NCBI GenBank assembly: GCA_050744165.1
Contig: JBOGGN010000206.1
Span: 1-10,943 of the forward strand
Reading direction: 5' to 3'
From: JBOGGN01 sp050744165
GTDB taxonomy: Bacteria > Actinomycetota > Acidimicrobiia > Acidimicrobiales > Palsa-688
DNA length: 10,943 nucleotides
In this document: piece after piece, positions 6,258 to 10,943 of the stretch
How the letters are laid out: each line of letters starts with the position of its first letter
Numbering within the stretch: position 1 is the first letter of the stretch
Position numbers and translations under genes: made by a program
Notes under the pieces: model-generated
Database searches by the model: none
Seen by the model: only the letters and a program-made list of their open reading frames with translations
What the model was told of the DNA's origin: nothing

Positions 6258-6838
6258 CGGGCCGCCTCCATCAAACTGTGGCCGTCGTCGCCGAGCAGCG
6301 ACACCAGCGCCATGCGCCCCCGGCGGATATTGGACTTGGCGGTGCCCAGGGGCACGCCAGCGAACTTTGCCACCTCGCTCGCCGAAAGGCCGAGGCCGTC
6401 GTGGAGGACCAGCGCCAGCCGGTAGCCCTCAGGCAGGCGGTCGATGACCGCGGCCAGCTCGTCTGCCTCGGCCCTCCGGATGGCCACCGCCAGCGGGTCG
6501 ACGCTGTAGGTCTCGTCCTCCCAGCGGGCCAGCAGTTCCATCGGCTCCACATCGACGCTCACCGGGGCGTGCCGCCGTAGCTCGGCCAGGCACCGGTTGA
6601 CGGTGATCCGGTGCAGCCAGGTCCCCACCGCCGAGCGGCCTTCGAAGGCGGGAAGCGCCCGCCAGGCATCGATCATCGCCTCCTGCACCATGTCCTCGGC
6701 CCGCCCCTCGCCCACCAGCTGGCCGGCCAAGGCCAGCAGCCGGGGGCCGTGGCGGCGGACCAGCTCGCCGAAGCTGGCCGAGTCCCCAGATCGGGCGGCG
6801 GCCACCAGCTGCTCGTCGGAGAGGTCAGCGGCGCGCAT
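6254..6838 (-). CDS. ECF-family RNA polymerase sigma-70 factor
   Basis: A 194-aa protein with the two-domain ECF layout. Region 2 covers about residues 20-90, with the -10-recognition segment AEDMVQEAMIDAWRAL at 47-62 and GTWLHRITVNRCL at 72-84. Region 4 covers about 120-180, with LPEGYRLALVLHDGLGLSASEVA leading into the helix-turn-helix AGVPLGTAKSNIRRGRMAL (160-178), which recognises the -35 element. I placed the start at ATG 6838 (with AAGAG just upstream) instead of the in-frame TTG at 6868, which would add ten residues lacking family character and run into the repeated half-sites. The next gene is its ZAS anti-sigma factor, so it is likely held inactive until a signal arrives, and it may activate its own operon. 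I cannot assign an ECF subgroup. Confidence 0.92.
   Translation of the reverse strand: MRAADLSDEQLVAAARSGDSASFGELVRRHGPRLLALAGQLVGEGRAEDMVQEAMIDAWRALPAFEGRSAVGTWLHRITVNRCLAELRRHAPVSVDVEPMELLARWEDETYSVDPLAVAIRRAEADELAAVIDRLPEGYRLALVLHDGLGLSASEVAKFAGVPLGTAKSNIRRGRMALVSLLGDDGHSLMEAAR
6265..6269 (-). promoter_or_regulatory. Ribosome binding site of the anti-sigma gene
   Basis: GGAGG on the minus strand, seven bases before the ATG at 6257, inside the end of the sigma gene. It confirms the ATGA-overlap start. Confidence 0.7.
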
Positions 6839-6851
6839 CACATCTCTTAGA

Positions 6852-6878
6852 TGCACGCCAGGGTGCAAACGGATGCAC
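6852..6878. promoter_or_regulatory. Three phased TGCAC/GTGCA half-sites in the divergent promoter
   Basis: The 71-base gap between the sigma start (6838) and the PPOX start (6910) contains TGCAC at 6852-6856, GTGCA at 6863-6867 and TGCAC at 6874-6878. The three are in alternating orientation, each separated by exactly six bases, giving a strict 11-bp period (one helical turn). The first and third lie in a longer direct match, GATGCAC. This looks like an operator for a dimeric or oligomeric regulator sited to affect both divergent genes, though a hairpin in the 5' leader is possible. The regulator is unknown. Confidence 0.4.
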
Positions 6879-6909
6879 CGCGCCTGAGGAATCGGGTAGG
6901 AAGGGCTTC

Positions 6910-7308
6910 ATGCCATCGATCCCGAAGAGTCACCAAGACCTCCTCCAGGCAACCACCGCCGTTATGGCCACTATCGGCCCCGACCACCGACCCCAACTGT
7001 CAGCGGTGTGGTTCCTGGCGAAGGGGGACACGGTTCGAGTGTCCCTGAACACGACGCGCCAAAAGGTCAAGAACCTACGGTCCAACAAGGCGGTGAACCT
7101 GTTCATCTTGGATCTTTCGAATCCGCAGCGGTATCTCGAGCTCCGAGGCGACGCCCAACTCGATGACGACGCCGACTACAGCTTCGCCCGAGAAATCGGG
7201 ACCAAGTACGACGCCGACCTCCGGGCCTACGATCCACCGGGCAGCTCGCGCGTCGTCGCCACGATCCTCCCGACGCGAATCAACGCTGTGGACCTCAGCG
7301 CTGGCTGA
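6910..7308 (+). CDS. PPOX-class, probably F420-dependent oxidoreductase
   Basis: A 132-aa protein of the split-beta-barrel flavin/deazaflavin family (FDOR-B type, TIGR03618-like). Typical segments are VMATIGPDHRPQLSAVWF at 18-35, VRVSLNTTRQKVKNLRSNK at 42-60 (where relatives bind the cofactor phosphate or glutamyl tail) and a ...YLELRGDAQLDDD strand at about 75-87. Relatives such as mycobacterial Rv1155 bind F420, and fbiC in the same window makes F420 available to the cell. FMN use cannot be excluded from sequence. ATG at 6910 is preceded by AGGAAGGG at good spacing. It is transcribed away from the sigma operon across a shared short promoter region. Codons such as CAA, TCA, CTA and GTT are more frequent than in neighbours, so local GC looks lower. 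The 3' end overlaps the convergent LOG gene by 14 bases. Confidence 0.8.
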   Translation: MPSIPKSHQDLLQATTAVMATIGPDHRPQLSAVWFLAKGDTVRVSLNTTRQKVKNLRSNKAVNLFILDLSNPQRYLELRGDAQLDDDADYSFAREIGTKYDADLRAYDPPGSSRVVATILPTRINAVDLSAG

Positions 7309-8401
7309 ATCCTTCCCCGCCGGTCACCGCCGCCGGAGGCGGGGCGCTCGGGAGGGCGTTCAGGGCGTCGATGAGCAGCCGGAGGCGGCCATAGAAGATG
7401 CGCCGAAAGCGCAGCGCGATCCGCGGCAGGTCGGGGTGGTCGTCCTCTCGGGCTTCGGCCGGAAGGGGCGCTCCGAGGGCCGTGAGACCTCCGTCGGGGG
7501 CGAGGTCGGCGAACTGGGCCGACAACTCCGCCAGCTCGGCGGCCGTGGGCTGCGACCGGAGCCGGATGACCAGGGTATGGCCGAAAAACCGCAGCGAATG
7601 GTAATTGCGATAAAAGCCCAAGATCTCGCCGGCCGCGTCGTCGACATTATCGGTGATCCGGTAAAGGTTGAGGTCCTCGGCATTGATTAGGCCCCTCGGG
7701 GCAACCTCGGTAGTGATCCAGTGCTCCCATGCCTGCCAGTAGGTGCCACCCGGTACTTCCAGCAGCACGAGGGGGGCCGGCGCCGCTTTTCCCGTCTGCA
7801 GCAACGTGAGCAGTTCGAATTCTTCGTCGAGGGTTCCGAATCCGCCCGGGAGGACGACAAAGCCGTCTGATTCCTTTACCAGGAGCAGCTTGCGGGTGAA
7901 GAAATATTTCATTGACACCAGGTTGGGATTGGCGGCGATGAATTCGTTGGGTTCGGCCTCGAAGGGCAACTCGATGTTGATGCCGAAGGAATGATCCGGG
8001 CCCGCGCCCTCCAACCCCGCAGCCATGATCCCAGGCCCGGCGCCGGTCACCGTCGACCAGCCGTGGCCCGCCAGGGTCGAGGCCAGGTCCCGGGCCTGGC
8101 GGTACAGAGGGTCGGTGGGCAGTGTCCGGGCCGAGCCGAACATGGTCACCTTGGGGACCGCCCGATGGGGCGTGAACACGAGGAAACCGGCCCGCATCTC
8201 CCGCAGCGCCGAGCTGGCGATCTTCAGGTCCAGGCGATCGGTGTGGTCGCGGGCCAGGAGCACGGCGGTGCTCAGGATGTCGAACAGCTGATCGCGGTTG
8301 GCGGTGGCGCCGACGGCGTCGAGGAGTGCTTCGATCTGGTGGTCGACCTCGGGGTCGCCGGTTCGGGCGGCGCGTCGGCGCGGAAGTGATTGGTCGGTCA
8401 T
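7295..8401 (-). CDS. LOG-family (TIGR00730-type) nucleotide phosphoribohydrolase
   Basis: A 368-aa protein. The Rossmann-like LOG core (about 83-265) has FGSAR at 88-92, GAGPGIMAAGLEGA at 120-133, FFTRK at 167-171 and the signature PGGFGTLDE at 185-193. Arg170 and Glu193 are the expected catalytic pair. Family members cleave nucleoside 5'-monophosphates (including cytokinin ribotides) to free base and ribose 5-phosphate; many are still misnamed lysine decarboxylases. This is a long form: an ~80-residue helical N-terminal extension, plus a C-terminal ~100 residues containing FYRNYHSLRFFGHTLVIRL, a pattern I associate with long bacterial versions. The substrate cannot be assigned. ATG at 8401 has only a poor Shine-Dalgarno. 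The gene stands alone, convergent with the PPOX gene (14-base overlap) and divergent from the interrupted GNAT gene. Confidence 0.88.
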   Translation of the reverse strand: MTDQSLPRRRAARTGDPEVDHQIEALLDAVGATANRDQLFDILSTAVLLARDHTDRLDLKIASSALREMRAGFLVFTPHRAVPKVTMFGSARTLPTDPLYRQARDLASTLAGHGWSTVTGAGPGIMAAGLEGAGPDHSFGINIELPFEAEPNEFIAANPNLVSMKYFFTRKLLLVKESDGFVVLPGGFGTLDEEFELLTLLQTGKAAPAPLVLLEVPGGTYWQAWEHWITTEVAPRGLINAEDLNLYRITDNVDDAAGEILGFYRNYHSLRFFGHTLVIRLRSQPTAAELAELSAQFADLAPDGGLTALGAPLPAEAREDDHPDLPRIALRFRRIFYGRLRLLIDALNALPSAPPPAAVTGGEGFSQR

Positions 8402-8512
8402 GCTGGGGAAAAGCCTCGCACGCCGCGAGCCGCCCTGCTGCCGGGGGAGGGGGGGATGCGTTGAGGGCGAGGCAGTTTCCCATATTGGCTGGCACGGCGG
8501 CCGGGCGCTCCG

Positions 8513-8518
8513 TAGCGT
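8513..8518 (+). promoter_or_regulatory. Possible -10 element for the GNAT gene (leaderless)
   Basis: TAGCGT ends six bases before the ATG at 8525, and no Shine-Dalgarno precedes that start. This spacing fits a leaderless actinobacterial promoter with transcription beginning at or next to the A of the ATG. No convincing -35 is visible, so the call is tentative. The rest of the 123-base divergent gap (8402-8524) holds a run of twelve G interrupted by one A (8443-8455) and nothing else I recognise. Confidence 0.25.
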
Positions 8519-8524
8519 GCTGCC

Positions 8525-9073
8525 ATGTCAGACGGCGCCTTCTCCATCCGTGGGGCCGGGGAGACCGATTTTGACGGCTGGTTCGAGTTGCTGGCGGCGG
8601 TGGCGGCCGAGCGCCGCTGGATCGGGCGGGAGCCGCCGCTCGACCGGGAGGAGTTCCTGCAGGGATTCCGGGCCGACTTCGTGGCGGCCGAGGGTGCCGC
8701 GGCCGGGTGGCTGGCCGTTGTGGGGGAGGCTCCGGAGGCGGCGCGGATCGTTGGCTCCATTCGTGTCGGTTCCCGGCGCGGCAACGGCGACATCGGGATG
8801 GTTGTCGACGCCGGCTGGCGGGGGCAGGGCGTGGGGACGGCACTCATGGCGGCGTAATTCGAATGTGCCCGGGACCAGTCGCTGCACAAGCTGAGCCTGC
8901 AGCTCTGGCCCCACAACATTGCCGCTCGCAAGCTGTACGACAAGTTCGGCTTCGTGCAGGAGGGGTACCTGCGGCGCCAGTACCGCCGGCAGAGCGGCGA
9001 GTTGTGGGACGCCGTGGTGATGGGGCTGGTACTGGACGAGAGCTCGCCGGGGTCGTCTCTGGAGCCTGGCTGA
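8525..9073 (+). pseudogene. GNAT N-acetyltransferase interrupted by an in-frame TAA
   Basis: Read through one stop, the frame encodes a full-length 182-codon Gcn5-related acetyltransferase. The first 110 codons include the strand IGMVVDAGWRGQGVGTALMAA (90-110), whose RGQGVGTAL is the acetyl-CoA pyrophosphate-binding loop. A TAA at 8855-8857 (codon 111) follows at once. The same frame then continues for 71 sense codons with the missing C-terminal half: HKLSLQLWPHNIAARKLYDKFGFVQEGYLRR and ELWDAVVMGLVL, which carry the usual GNAT Asn-x-x-Ala-x-x-x-Tyr-x-x-x-Gly-Phe pattern. A Glu or Gln codon changed by one base to TAA is the simplest explanation. There is no frameshift and no in-frame start just after the stop, so the C-terminal half is unlikely to be made separately. 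Recent pseudogenisation, a sequencing error, or stop readthrough remain possible. Confidence 0.82.
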
Positions 9074-9081
9074 GCGGCTCG

Positions 9082-10943
<1,862 letters not shown>

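Noticed and set aside
6838..6868. Upstream TTG start for the sigma factor
   Set aside because: It would add ten residues without ECF character and overlap the phased half-sites; ATG at 6838 with AAGAG upstream fits better.
7647..8843. Long minus-strand frame across LOG and GNAT
   Set aside because: The product is Pro/Arg-rich noise and overlaps two recognisable genes in other frames.

Overview
The window is about 11 kb of very GC-rich, densely packed bacterial DNA. Fused radical-SAM FO synthase (coenzyme F420 biosynthesis), an F420-type PPOX protein, frequent GTG starts and strong G/C third positions point to an actinobacterium. An Acidimicrobiia-like lineage is my best guess, but that is inference from gene content; there is no rRNA or other marker here.

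Layout. (1) 101-4540, + strand: a tightly coupled operon encoding a three-subunit glycolate oxidase (glcD, glcE, glcF), then a 66-aa helical protein of unknown function and a pyridoxamine-phosphate-oxidase-fold protein. The glc genes and the small gene overlap by a few bases at each junction. (2) 4541-5028: a gene-free convergent region that is largely one 396-bp block bounded by perfect 15-bp (imperfect 24-bp) terminal inverted repeats. It looks like a MITE or a gutted insertion sequence and contains a compound hairpin. (3) 5029-6838, - strand: ECF sigma factor, zinc-finger (ZAS) anti-sigma factor and a ferredoxin/flavodoxin-reductase-like FAD oxidoreductase, joined by 4-nt and 1-nt overlaps with good ribosome binding sites. 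(4) 6910-7308, + strand, divergent from the sigma operon: a PPOX-class, probably F420-dependent flavin/deazaflavin protein. The short divergent gap carries three TGCAC/GTGCA half-sites spaced exactly 11 bp apart. (5) 7295-8401, - strand: a long-form LOG-family (TIGR00730-type) nucleotide phosphoribohydrolase. (6) 8525-9073, + strand: a GNAT acetyltransferase interrupted by a single in-frame TAA. (7) 9082 to the right edge, - strand: fbiC (FO synthase), 5' end outside the window.

How the genes fit together. The glc operon oxidises glycolate (or a similar 2-hydroxyacid) to glyoxylate and passes electrons through Fe-S clusters toward the membrane. The sigma/anti-sigma/oxidoreductase operon and the divergent PPOX gene look like a small redox-responsive unit. 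fbiC supplies the deazaflavin precursor of F420, which the PPOX protein may use. I see no CRISPR array, tRNA, rRNA, toxin-antitoxin pair or obvious defence system. The observations most worth following up are the inverted-repeat element, the phased half-sites, the sigma-linked oxidoreductase and the interrupted GNAT gene.
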